Shown here piece after piece: positions 19,530-27,045 of a DNA stretch of 64,000 bases. The stretch is from Pseudomonadota bacterium (GTDB lineage Bacteria > Pseudomonadota > Gammaproteobacteria > Steroidobacterales > Steroidobacteraceae), in contig JAFEFN010000004.1 of assembly GCA_018240525.1 (NCBI GenBank), positions 184,357 through 248,356 of the forward strand, read 5' to 3'. The notes below the pieces were generated by a model. That model did not search any database. It saw only the letters and a program-made list of their open reading frames with translations, and was not told the DNA's origin. Position 1 is the first letter of the stretch; each line of letters opens with the position of its first letter. The translations under genes were made by a program, and so were the position numbers.

Positions 19530-20686
19530 ATGATCTCAGGCACTTGCGCAGCGCCCCCGGCTCTCACGATCGAGAGTGCGGGAGATTTGCGGGAGGCCAG
19601 GTCCGACACTTTCTCGGCAAGCGCAATCAGCGTTTCGATGTCCGCTGCCGAGTAGTGAGTCGTGACGTGCGCGGCCTTGTGGCCGAGCAGCGTCTTGCGG
19701 TCCTCAAAGCTCACGCCGGCAGCGCGTAGGCGATACCCAAACGTGTGCTTGAGATCGTGCACCCGGATCCGCCGAAATCCCTCGGGACACGTCTGTCCCA
19801 ATTCCTCCTGGTATCTCGCCGCGGCGCGCCTGCGCCCCGCCTTCCAGCCGGAATTGTTCATCCTCGCTTGAGGATGACGCCGGCCATCGCGTCCCTCAGT
19901 GGTGAAAACGAATGTCGCATGTTCTCCTCGGCAAGCGTCAATCACTGCCTTCGCCGTGCGATTCAGTACTACGTACCGCGTTGCACCGTTCTTCACGTGA
20001 TCCGCTGGAATGACGAAGACCGATGTTTCAAGTTCAGGGATCCGCACTTCCCATTCCCATCGCAAGCCACAGACCTCATGCTCCCGGGTTCCGGTGTTGA
20101 CCTTGAAGAGCGCCATCCTCGCCAAGTGCCCCGACAGTTCCGAAAACAGAAGGCGCTGCTCCTCCATCGAAAGAGGGTAGGGGTGGCGCTTGTTCGGGTG
20201 CCGTTGCATCTGGATCAGTGGCGCCGTTTCAAGCCAGGGTCGGTCAGACTCATCCCGCCAGAGGCGCGCGCACAGATTCAAGATCCGGCGCACGACTGCG
20301 AGATCGCGGTTTACAGTCCCGGGACTCACGCCAGCCTTGGCCCTGTCCTGAATGTAAGGTTGCATAGTGCCCCCATGAACTCTCTGCAGCTGAAGCTCCC
20401 CGATGTACGGGTCTACCGCTGAAAGAGCTCTGGCGTCGCGATCGAGACTTCGCTTGTGCTGGTTCTCCTCCAGGAACCGTGTGGCAGCTTCCCGAAAAAT
20501 CCGCGGGGTACGCACCCCAAAAAAATGTGACGCACGGATCTCCTCGATGCGCCGCGCCAGGATCAGCGCGGCTTTCTTGAGATCGCGTGTGCCAGTGCTT
20601 TCGCAAATGCGCGTTCCGAAGATGTCTTTGTCGATGTGCCAGACCGCACCGCGCAGGGTGAGGCCGGGCGGCTTACTGTGTGCCAT
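19472..20686 (-). CDS. Tyrosine recombinase/site-specific integrase
   Basis: A 404-residue integrase whose gene ends inside tRNA-Met. The start chosen is an ATG preceded by the strong site GAAAGGAG; a longer frame upstream lacks one. Catalytic residues visible: Arg201 (NTGTREHEVCGLRW), Lys232, His310, His336 (LLGHK) and the nucleophile Tyr345 (THYSAAD). Box II, normally HxxR, reads HDLK with Lys at 313. The last 20 or so residues (GGKGGTRTLDPGIMSA and on) are encoded by the antisense strand of the attachment core, so integration changes the C-terminus. It is expected to catalyse insertion and, with a directionality factor, excision of element 1. Confidence 0.93.
   Translation of the reverse strand: MAHSKPPGLTLRGAVWHIDKDIFGTRICESTGTRDLKKAALILARRIEEIRASHFFGVRTPRIFREAATRFLEENQHKRSLDRDARALSAVDPYIGELQLQRVHGGTMQPYIQDRAKAGVSPGTVNRDLAVVRRILNLCARLWRDESDRPWLETAPLIQMQRHPNKRHPYPLSMEEQRLLFSELSGHLARMALFKVNTGTREHEVCGLRWEWEVRIPELETSVFVIPADHVKNGATRYVVLNRTAKAVIDACRGEHATFVFTTEGRDGRRHPQARMNNSGWKAGRRRAAARYQEELGQTCPEGFRRIRVHDLKHTFGYRLRAAGVSFEDRKTLLGHKAAHVTTHYSAADIETLIALAEKVSDLASRKSPALSIVRAGGAAQVPEIIGGKGGTRTLDPGIMSAVL
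19485..19531 (+). repeat. Attachment site copy 1 (attL, inside tRNA-Met)
   Basis: 47 bases from the anticodon loop to two bases past CCA. This copy and copy 2 agree over 50 bases (19482-19531 and 25265-25314). Copy 3 (27983-28029) differs at one base within the 47. The repeat is the 3' part of tRNA-Met, the classical target of tyrosine integrases. Confidence 0.93.
19554..19588. repeat. 35-bp direct repeat, copy A (in integrase gene)
   Basis: Identical to 23981-24015. It contains the small inverted repeat CTCTC-N6-GAGAG. Here it encodes, antisense, residues SPALSIVRAGG of the integrase C-terminal region. A 21-base piece overlapping its end (from 19577) recurs at 25155 near the right end of element 1. 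Confidence 0.85.
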
Positions 20687-20910
20687 GACTCGCTCCTTTC
20701 GGTTTGAGCCAAGTGGCGCCCGTTGCGTCGAACATAGTCCTCCACCCATGCCTCGAGTTCAAGGCGATCAAAGGCAATGCCCTGTGCGCCGATTGGGACT
20801 GTCGTTACTCCCGGGCGCACTTCGCGGTTAAAGCGGTTCTTGTCCATCCCCAGGTATCGCGGTGCGTCCCGAAGCCGGATTAGTCGAGGAGCCAAGGGTT
20901 CGCGATGCAT
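20563..20910 (-). CDS. Putative small DNA-binding protein (excisionase-like), overlaps integrase
   Basis: 115 residues from the ATG chosen. The core LIRLRDAPRYLGMDKNRFNREVRPG followed by IAFDRLELEAWVEDYVRR resembles AlpA/excisionase-type winged-helix proteins that name a column, read a marker and end in a helix. It ends 124 bases inside the integrase coding region in another frame, an unusually long overlap. That overlap may mean only about the first 75 residues are conserved. Position directly upstream of int fits a recombination directionality factor. No strong ribosome-binding site is seen, so confidence is moderate. Confidence 0.55.
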   Translation of the reverse strand: MHREPLAPRLIRLRDAPRYLGMDKNRFNREVRPGVTTVPIGAQGIAFDRLELEAWVEDYVRRNGRHLAQTERSESWHTVSRPASPCAVRSGTSTKTSSERAFAKALAHAISRKPR

Positions 20911-21682
20911 CCGTGCAAAGAGCCCGGAGCCTTGAAAGCTGGCTTGTCTCGCGGTTCTCATTGGCGTCCAGTGCGTGCTTCGGCGGCGGTCCCAGGGAAC
21001 CGAGCTTGCTCCGGTCAATTCCTAGCTGGAACAGGCCCGCCGGTCGAGTTGACCTCGTTACACCTGTTGCAGGTTCTCCTGTCACTGTCCATGCGTGTCG
21101 CGATGCAACCGTTTGCAACATGCCAAGGCGCGCAGCCTCTCGGAAATATCGGATGCAAAGGCCACCGGCATCTACACACAGCTCAACGTCGATGCAACTC
21201 GCCACCACCCGCCCGAGGGCTTTTCGGGGACATCGCATCGAGCGGTGCCCAATTTTCCTTGCCCGCCCGGGTCTGATGAACCCGCTCTTCGAAGGGACCC
21301 AGACGCCTCTGGCGAAGCGCTGAGGTGACCCGCAAGACCAGGTAGGGCGGAGGGCGTCCTGATGTCTCTTCGCCCGCACGCCGGACCCAACGTCTTCACG
21401 ACAGTCGCCAAATGCGTGTGACAAAGAGCGCCAAAGCAGAGGCAATACAGGATAGGCAGGGGGCTGCCGTTGTCACACAATGACTCTTGCGACACGGACG
21501 GTTCTCACGGGTCGCGTATACAGTGCCTACCCGATTGGCGGGCTGAATAGACCAGACCAGTCCGGCTGCTAGAGCGATTCGCAGCCAGATCGGTGGCGGA
21601 TAGAACCAGAGATGGCGAGACGGCTTGCCAGGCCATATCGCGGTGGCTGGCTGGCGAGCTGATGTCCCCGTAGGATCACACC
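20911..21682. other. 772-bp region without a convincing gene
   Basis: Several reading frames of 60-200 codons exist on both strands but none has a good start site plus recognisable protein features. A plus-strand frame at 21095-21328 (TGIYTQLNVDATRHH) looks protein-like but could not be assigned. A perfect 9-base inverted repeat, GTGTGACAA (21416-21424) and TTGTCACAC (21470-21478), lies upstream of the Xre gene and may be an operator. Confidence 0.5.
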
Positions 21683-22861
21683 ATGGCTGGCCCCTCACTT
21701 CTTGGCATCGTAAACCCCAAGCTACTTGAATGGGCGCGAACGGCGTGTGCGCTCGACATCCCGGCAGCAGCACACAAGATCGGGGTGAAGCCGGAAAAGG
21801 TCGCCGCGTGGGAGAAAGGCACAGCCGCACCCTCGATCGCTCAACTGCGCAAGCTTGCGGACGTTTACCGCAGAGCAGTGAGTTTCTTTTTCCTAAACGA
21901 GAAGCCGCGGGCCGCGAAAGCTCCGACCGACTTCCGGCGGTTTGAAGTGCGTAGGGCCGAGCGCTCCACTCCCGAACTGCTAAATGCGATACGGGAGGCC
22001 CAGGCAAAGCGTGATGCGGCGCTTGAGATCTTCAAAGACATGGAGGACACGCCGCCAGAGTTCGACCTTACACTCAGGTCGGAAGGTGACCCGGAACGCG
22101 CAGCGGCCAAGCTGGTGGACCAGCTGGGCATCACTCTGTCCGAGAGAGCGAATTGGAACGATTACCGTGCGCTCCGAGCCTGGAAGGCCGCAGCGGAGGC
22201 GCACGGCGTGCTGGTCATGCAGGTGAGCCGCATCCCGCTCGATGAAATGCGCGGGTGCTCACTTGCCATGTTTCCACTGCCCGTCATCCTGCTAAACAGC
22301 ACCGATAGCGTTCTCGGCCGCGTATTCACTCTTCTCCACGAACTCACTCACCTAGCGCGTCACGAGTCCGCCCTATGCGACACGGAAGAATCCACGCGGC
22401 AGGGCGACGTCGAGAGCACGGAGGCATTCTGCAATCATGTCGCCGGCGCGATGCTGATACCACAAGAGGCGCTGCTGGCCGAACCGCTTGTGCAGAGTGC
22501 AAACCGACGCACCGAATGGAGTAACGATTTCCTCAAGCGTATGCGGAATCGTTTCCGGGCCAGCCGCGAAGTCGTTCTTAGAAGGCTGCTGATACTCGGG
22601 AAGACGTCGCGGGAATCCTATCGGAAGAAGCGAGAGGAGTTCCAAGACGAGTACGCGCTGCTTCGTAGCGAACAAGATGGAGGGTTCGTTCCTTTCCCTC
22701 GCAAAGTGGTGTTGGGAAACGGGCGACTCCTCACTGGACTCGTCCTAGATGCTTACGATTCACGCATGATTACCGGCAGTGAACTCTCTCGAATTCTAGG
22801 GACAAAGCTCGACCACCTCACGGCGATTGTTTCGGAGATGCGGGGACCGGACATCGCTTGA
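21683..22861 (+). CDS. Xre-family regulator fused to ImmA/IrrE-type metallopeptidase
   Basis: 392 residues. An N-terminal helix-turn-helix of the Xre type (about residues 18-65: CALDIPAAAHKIGVKPEKVAAWEKG) precedes a COG2856/ImmA-like domain with the zinc motif HELTHLARH (HExxH). Conserved C-terminal helices (STEAFCNHVAGAMLIP) follow. It is immediately followed, with no gap, by a PIN-domain gene, the arrangement of an antitoxin-like Xre-COG2856 protein with a toxin. It likely represses its own operon; protease activity is a family inference. Start ATG is preceded by AGGA. Confidence 0.88.
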   Translation: MAGPSLLGIVNPKLLEWARTACALDIPAAAHKIGVKPEKVAAWEKGTAAPSIAQLRKLADVYRRAVSFFFLNEKPRAAKAPTDFRRFEVRRAERSTPELLNAIREAQAKRDAALEIFKDMEDTPPEFDLTLRSEGDPERAAAKLVDQLGITLSERANWNDYRALRAWKAAAEAHGVLVMQVSRIPLDEMRGCSLAMFPLPVILLNSTDSVLGRVFTLLHELTHLARHESALCDTEESTRQGDVESTEAFCNHVAGAMLIPQEALLAEPLVQSANRRTEWSNDFLKRMRNRFRASREVVLRRLLILGKTSRESYRKKREEFQDEYALLRSEQDGGFVPFPRKVVLGNGRLLTGLVLDAYDSRMITGSELSRILGTKLDHLTAIVSEMRGPDIA

Positions 22862-23341
22862 ATGAAATACAGTCTCGACACTAGCGCGCTGATTGAGCCA
22901 TGGGTTCGCCTATATCCGCCTGACGTCTTCCCCCAGGTGTGGGAGGCCCTCGAGGGTTTGATCGCGACTGGTGCGGTGCGCGCATCCATCGAAGTAAGGC
23001 GAGAATTGGAGCGGCAGAGTGATGCGCTTTCCGATTGGACCCATAGGGTCGATGGACTATTCGTGGAGGTCGACGAGCCGCAGGCCCGAAAGGTCAAGGA
23101 GATTGTCAATGCATACCCGGATCTGGTGAAGCCGAATTCCACAAAATCGCAGGCGGATCCTTTCGTCATAGCGCTGGCCGAGCTGGGCGGAGCCGGCGTG
23201 AAAGTCGTGGCCTACGAAGGACGAGCGAAGGCCAATGCGGCGCCGCGGATTCCCAATGTGTGCGCGGCACGTAGGATTGAGGTAGTGAGTATGGTCGATG
23301 TTCTTCGAGCAGAAGGATTTACGTTCTCGGCCGGCGGTTGA
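22862..23341 (+). CDS. DUF4411 family PIN-domain protein, probable toxin
   Basis: 159 residues. PIN-like acidic residues are visible: the N-terminal MKYSLDTSALIEPW (first Asp), a central conserved Glu in EVRRELERQ, and DPFVIALAEL near the C-terminal half. PIN domains are metal-dependent ribonucleases. It starts on the base after the stop of the Xre-ImmA gene, indicating translational coupling as in type II toxin-antitoxin pairs. Its RNA target and actual toxicity are untested. Confidence 0.8.
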   Translation: MKYSLDTSALIEPWVRLYPPDVFPQVWEALEGLIATGAVRASIEVRRELERQSDALSDWTHRVDGLFVEVDEPQARKVKEIVNAYPDLVKPNSTKSQADPFVIALAELGGAGVKVVAYEGRAKANAAPRIPNVCAARRIEVVSMVDVLRAEGFTFSAGG

Positions 23342-23369
23342 CGCTCCCAACGACAGTTCCGCACGAAGG

Positions 23370-23948
23370 ATGCGTAAGAACCTCATGGCCGACAGAACCA
23401 GTCCGCAAACAGATACTGCAGGTGCCCGACCGCTTCAGGAGCGGCTTCGTAGATGGCGGCCCCAGATTGTGGGCGTCTGCGCGGGTCTAGGCGCGGTCAT
23501 GTTCCTCAGTGCTCTGTCCTCGTGGAGCTATTGGGTCGCGCTTCCCGTTATGGGACTCGTGCTCGTCGCGATATTAATTGGAATCCCCCTTCTTCTATTC
23601 ATCCGACTCCGCGCCTCAAAAAAGTATATCGGGGTGGGATCGGGGGTAATTCTTGGAATGATCTTGGCGGTGGTGCCGCCCGGCGCCTACGCCACACGTT
23701 CCGTGAGCACTTGGTCAGCCTTTTTAGCGTACAAGTCCACACTGGATCACAATGCTAGCGAATTGAAGTCCCAGGGGGATCAGTCACCCTTCGTAAAAGT
23801 AACGGCGAACACCGTAATGCTGATGGCAGACGGGTACGCTTACGATGCGCGCGAGCGATCATCAGCTGAGGTCGCAACGCTAGTTGATGGCTGCGCCGAT
23901 GTTAGGCATTTGTATGGCCCTTACTACGCGTGGGTCGCAATATGCTAG
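23370..23948 (+). CDS. Small membrane protein, unknown
   Basis: 192 residues with a basic N-terminus, three hydrophobic segments (IVGVCAGLGAVMFLSALSSW; VALPVMGLVLVAILIGIPLL; then YIGVGSGVILGMILAVVPPG) and a soluble C-terminal region ending in GPYYAWVAIC. The start could also be the ATG at 23385. It follows the PIN gene by 28 bases and may be part of that operon. I recognise no family. Confidence 0.55.
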   Translation: MRKNLMADRTSPQTDTAGARPLQERLRRWRPQIVGVCAGLGAVMFLSALSSWSYWVALPVMGLVLVAILIGIPLLLFIRLRASKKYIGVGSGVILGMILAVVPPGAYATRSVSTWSAFLAYKSTLDHNASELKSQGDQSPFVKVTANTVMLMADGYAYDARERSSAEVATLVDGCADVRHLYGPYYAWVAIC

Positions 23949-23980
23949 GGAAGACGCTGACAGACGTACTTGCGGTACAA

Positions 23981-24015
23981 CCCCCGGCTCTCACGATCGA
24001 GAGTGCGGGAGATTT
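23981..24015. repeat. 35-bp direct repeat, copy B
   Basis: Exact copy of 19554-19588, here just upstream of the exported-protein gene at 24035. Outside these bases the similarity to the integrase stops, so this is a short duplicated piece, not a second integrase. It contains CTCTC-N6-GAGAG. Confidence 0.85.
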
Positions 24016-24034
24016 CAAGCGGCGACACTGCGTC

Positions 24035-24946
24035 GTGATCCGTGCTGGTTTCCTTGCGCTCGGTCTCTTCCTCTGCGTAAGCGCTTGGGCGGGCGAATGC
24101 ACGAGAGAGGAGGCAATTGATGCCGACGTCGCCCTTAAGCGCGTGGACTCCTGGCAGAGCGTCTCTTCCGCTTTTGGGCGCTTTTCCAAGTGCGACGATG
24201 GCCAAATTGCAGAACAGTTCTCTGCCCGCATTTCTCGACTTCTCGCCGACCATTGGGAACAGGTCCCTGAACTCGTTGCGCTAAGCCGGACTACACCGGG
24301 TCTCGAGAATTTCGTCGTAAGACACCTGGATGAAACCATTGATGTTTCGGATGTCCGGAAGATCGAGAAGCTGGCTTGGAACTATTGCCCGAAGGGAGCG
24401 GAGGAGCTCTGCAAGAGACTTAAGACGCAAGTTATTCAGCCAGACCCCGTTTACCGCGAGACTGAGGTGAGACAATCTCGCCCTCGATTGAACGGGGAGG
24501 TCTTTGATCCGCAGGAATCTGACCCGGCGTTAAGGAAAAAATTTGCCTTGGCGGATCGTAAGGCGGAGCGTGTAGTAGGAAACGTACAGCGCGAATCGAA
24601 CTTCATCTTGCATTTCTGGGATGCGAAGAAGCGGATTTTGAGAGACCAGTTCGGCATTCAATGGAAGACACCAGCCGAGCTCAATCCACGGATAAAATAC
24701 GACGGCTATGGGCCGAAGATAACGGCGGCGGAAGAGCACGCACTTCGCGCACTAGTCGCTCCGCGATTGTCGACTGGCAGTGAAGAGGTGCGAGGCATCG
24801 ATCGGAGCTTCGAGGGACTCGCAGAAGTCTGGACCAGCGATAGCCAGACCCGGGAGATCGGCCTGTATACCTTCGAGGGCCATGATGATCAATGGACCTT
24901 TAGAGAAGGGGGAAAGTCTGAACCAAAGCACTCCATCGCGAAATGA
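24035..24946 (+). CDS. Exported protein of unknown function
   Basis: 303 residues from a GTG that gives a typical signal peptide (RAGFLALGLFLCVSAWAGEC). An open frame extends to an ATG at 23942 through the 35-bp repeat, but that extension would bury the signal sequence. The mature protein opens with CTREEAIDADVALKRVDSWQ and has a helical part up to about residue 135 with paired cysteines. A basic then mixed C-terminal half follows that may be a separate domain. I do not recognise the family. The start is uncertain. Confidence 0.55.
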   Translation: MIRAGFLALGLFLCVSAWAGECTREEAIDADVALKRVDSWQSVSSAFGRFSKCDDGQIAEQFSARISRLLADHWEQVPELVALSRTTPGLENFVVRHLDETIDVSDVRKIEKLAWNYCPKGAEELCKRLKTQVIQPDPVYRETEVRQSRPRLNGEVFDPQESDPALRKKFALADRKAERVVGNVQRESNFILHFWDAKKRILRDQFGIQWKTPAELNPRIKYDGYGPKITAAEEHALRALVAPRLSTGSEEVRGIDRSFEGLAEVWTSDSQTREIGLYTFEGHDDQWTFREGGKSEPKHSIAK

Positions 24947-25264
24947 TCGCCAACGCCAGCGGCATGGGCTGGCAGGCGCGGTCGAGATCCCGGAAGAACG
25001 TTGGTACTAGCGTTGTACAAGAATCAGCAACACTGATTCAGCCGGTGCGCGTCCGTAGAGCTGATGACTGACGCTCACTTGGGTGTCCCCGACCGGAGTC
25101 GGCCTTGCGCGTAGAGCCCGGTTGAACATGCGATCGCATCAGCGCACGCATTGATGCGGGAGATTTGCGGGAGGCGGCACTGCTCAGTCGTGCTTCGCGG
25201 GGCTAATTGCAACGGGCGCCGCTTGGCAAACTGTTGAATTGCTTATCGATCTTTCCTGCTTATC
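24947..25264. other. Right end of element 1, no gene seen
   Basis: 318 bases with no convincing coding frame. From 25155 onward it resembles the right end of element 2 and holds a 21-base match (25155-25175) to sequence near the left end of element 1. Confidence 0.6.
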
Positions 25265-25267
25265 GCA
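25155..25267. repeat. Right-end sequence of element 1
   Basis: About 113 bases immediately before attachment copy 2 align with 27870-27982 before copy 3 at roughly two-thirds identity by eye. Shared blocks include TTTGCGGGA, TGCTCAG, GTGCTTCG, GGCAA and TTCCTGCTT. It probably holds integrase arm-binding sites. In a circular element it would supply the integrase C-terminus ISRKDR. Confidence 0.7.
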
Positions 25268-25314
25268 CTCATAATGCCGGGGTCGAGGGTTCGAGTCCCT
25301 CCCTTTCCACCAAT
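25268..25314 (+). repeat. Attachment site copy 2 (junction between elements)
   Basis: Exact 47-base copy of the tRNA-Met 3' half. Only the half tRNA is present, so this is not a tRNA gene. Bases just beyond it (TCAGGCACT) also match the left end of element 1. Confidence 0.93.
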
Positions 25315-25805
25315 CATTTCAGGCACTGTCGGTACCGTCTTTGGGCCCAGGTGGAGGTAGGAAGAGGCGGTCGGGAGGTCACCCGAGGTCCCAAAGCCAA
25401 GACCTCTTTCCCGCCTACGTTTCAGATCGGGCGTCACACGACAGTCGCCACTTCCCTGTTACATCCGGCAGCAAAATTGGAGGAAGAAGAATGCAGAAAG
25501 ACAGCCGGTGGCTCGTGGTTGTTGCAATGCTGGAAGGCGGGCACAAAGTACGTGCCACTCTCCTTGATGACAGCAAATAAGGAATTGTCCGTAGGACTCC
25601 CGAAGTTGCTGATGCGCGATATTGCGCAGGTGGCCGATGCCCGTGCCGAAGTCTCGGGGCGTGCGAACGTCTGATTTTTCAGGTCAAAGGGCCCGTTCGC
25701 CAAGTAGCCCTGAGGTGCCAGGCGCGCCGCGGTCTTGCGGGAAGCCCCTATTGATCCTCGAGTTTGGTCGAGCTAGTTTTTAGGGCATTAGTCGAGGAAG
25801 TTCCC
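25315..25805. other. Left part of element 2, largely non-coding
   Basis: About 490 bases with an integrase 3'-end remnant at the edge and otherwise no recognisable gene. The one item of note is a 29-codon frame at 25491-25580 with a strong ribosome-binding site. Confidence 0.5.
25491..25580 (+). CDS. Possible 29-residue small protein
   Basis: ATG preceded six bases upstream by TTGGAGGAAG, one of the best ribosome-binding sites in the element. The product starts MQKDSRWLVVVAMLEGG and ends in LLDDSK. No family is recognised. A chance frame remains quite possible. Confidence 0.3.
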   Translation: MQKDSRWLVVVAMLEGGHKVRATLLDDSK

Positions 25806-26129
25806 ATGAACACACCAACCCTTCGGTTTGTCGGTCGGGGCGCGATTGCCGTTATGCTCTTGGGGGTAGCGTCAGTTTGGTCTGCAGATCCCCCGCCGAG
25901 CGCGTCAACGCCGCAAGCGGCGCCCTCGAAGGAGACGCGCGAGAAGATGGCTACCCTTCACGAGCACATGGCCGCCTGTCTGCGCTCGGACAAGAGCATT
26001 AGCGACTGCCATAGTGAGATGATGAAGAGCTGCCGAGAGATGATGGGCCCTCAGGGATGTCAGATGATGGGGAAGGGACACGGCGGGATGATGCAGACAC
26101 CGCCTGCGAGTACCACTAGCGCGAAATAA
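25806..26129 (+). CDS. Periplasmic Met/His/Cys-rich small protein, possibly metal-binding
   Basis: 107 residues with a signal peptide (GRGAIAVMLLGVASVWSA). The mature part has paired Cys residues (AACLRSDKSISDCHSE, MKSCREMMGPQGCQMMGKGH) and a Met/His-rich C-terminus (HGGMMQ). Such composition is typical of copper- or silver-binding periplasmic proteins, but no named family was recognised. ATG preceded by GAGGAAG. It is the first gene of the cargo, followed by cytochrome b561 and a TauE/SafE transporter. Confidence 0.7.
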   Translation: MNTPTLRFVGRGAIAVMLLGVASVWSADPPPSASTPQAAPSKETREKMATLHEHMAACLRSDKSISDCHSEMMKSCREMMGPQGCQMMGKGHGGMMQTPPASTTSAK

Positions 26130-26329
26130 TTTTGTACTCAGCCCGAGCTTCACCCGATCGGCTGTCGCACACCGCCCCTGTGGTGCACGGAGTCGGACGA
26201 TAGATCGTGATCTCAAAGGGGCACGAGAGTAGGCCCTAATTAGCCGAGAGATTAAGCATATCCACGGATTTCGGTCTCGATCCGGATCTGCAAAATTGCC
26301 AACTTGAAGGGCAATCCGTCGGGTCGACT

Positions 26330-26986
26330 ATGCTCGCGAACGATTCCCCCTGCTACGACGCTGTCAGTCAGGCGCTTCACTGGGTGACCGCAGTGTTGAT
26401 CATTGTCCTGCTGCTCACGGGCAAGGTGGGCGACGTCGATGCGGATGAGCCCACCAGCGCCTTGTTCATATGGCACGGCTCTCTGGGGATACTGGTCCTG
26501 CTGGTCGCCGCAGTACGAATCATTTGGCTGTTTGTCCACCCCGCGCCGCCTCTACCGGAAGGAATGAAGCATGTCAGCCGAGTGCTCGCCCGCAGCATGC
26601 ACGTAGCACTGTATGGACTGCTCTTCGCGCTGCCGTTATCGGGATGGCTGGCATCTTCCGCCGAAGGAGCTTCCGTCAGCTTTTTTGGAATCGCGTCGCT
26701 TCCCGCGTGGCACATGCAGATCCCACGTCAAGAGACATCGTCGACCGCGACCGGAAGCGAAGCAGCGGGAACGCAGGAGGCTGGCGAATCAAAGAAGGAG
26801 TTGTTCGAGGATGTCCACGAAGTGCTCGGAAACGTTCTCCTGGCCCTTGCGGGCCTTCACATCCTTGCCGCATTTAAACATCAGCTCATTGACCGCGATG
26901 GGCTGTTGTCGCGCATGCTGCCGAGAGCAGGCTGGCTCCGTACCGGGCGGCCGGTTCAATCCGTGCGCATGCCTCGTGCCCCCTAA
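26330..26986 (+). CDS. Cytochrome b561 family protein
   Basis: 218-residue four-helix membrane cytochrome that passes electrons across or within the inner membrane. Candidate haem-ligand histidines lie in SQALHWVTAVL, FIWHGSLGIL, RSMHVALYGL and LAGLHILAAFKHQ, one per helix. A hydrophilic insert (about residues 130-165, rich in Ser, Thr and Glu) separates helices three and four. It is located in element 2 between the metal-binding-like protein and TauE/SafE. Confidence 0.88.
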   Translation: MLANDSPCYDAVSQALHWVTAVLIIVLLLTGKVGDVDADEPTSALFIWHGSLGILVLLVAAVRIIWLFVHPAPPLPEGMKHVSRVLARSMHVALYGLLFALPLSGWLASSAEGASVSFFGIASLPAWHMQIPRQETSSTATGSEAAGTQEAGESKKELFEDVHEVLGNVLLALAGLHILAAFKHQLIDRDGLLSRMLPRAGWLRTGRPVQSVRMPRAP

Positions 26987-27045
26987 CGAAACATAGTCGT
27001 TCTCGCTCCGGCGTAAGCAAACCGGGGCCGGAGTCCGATGCTCTC

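Larger units (their letters stand above)
19532..25314. mobile_element. Integrative element 1 in tRNA-Met
   Basis: A 5.8-kb element bounded by direct copies of the tRNA-Met 3' half. It begins with the integrase read towards the tRNA, followed by a putative small DNA-binding protein, a Xre-ImmA/PIN pair, a membrane protein and an unknown exported protein. Base composition appears visibly less GC-rich than the flanking core genes. There are no conjugation, replication or phage structural genes, so it is at most a mobilisable or satellite-type island. Confidence 0.88.

Noticed and set aside
21095..21328. 77-codon plus-strand frame (TGIYTQLNVDATRHH)
   Set aside because: Reads like protein in places but has no ribosome-binding site, no recognised family and competing frames; kept only as a note in the gene-free region.
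23902..24339. Possible second integrase on the minus strand (SPALSIVRAGG)
   Set aside because: Similarity to the integrase is limited to the exact 35-bp repeat and stops at its edges; no catalytic residues.
25268..25314. tRNA-like sequence
   Set aside because: Only the 3' half of tRNA-Met is present, with no acceptor 5' strand or D arm; it is an attachment-site copy.
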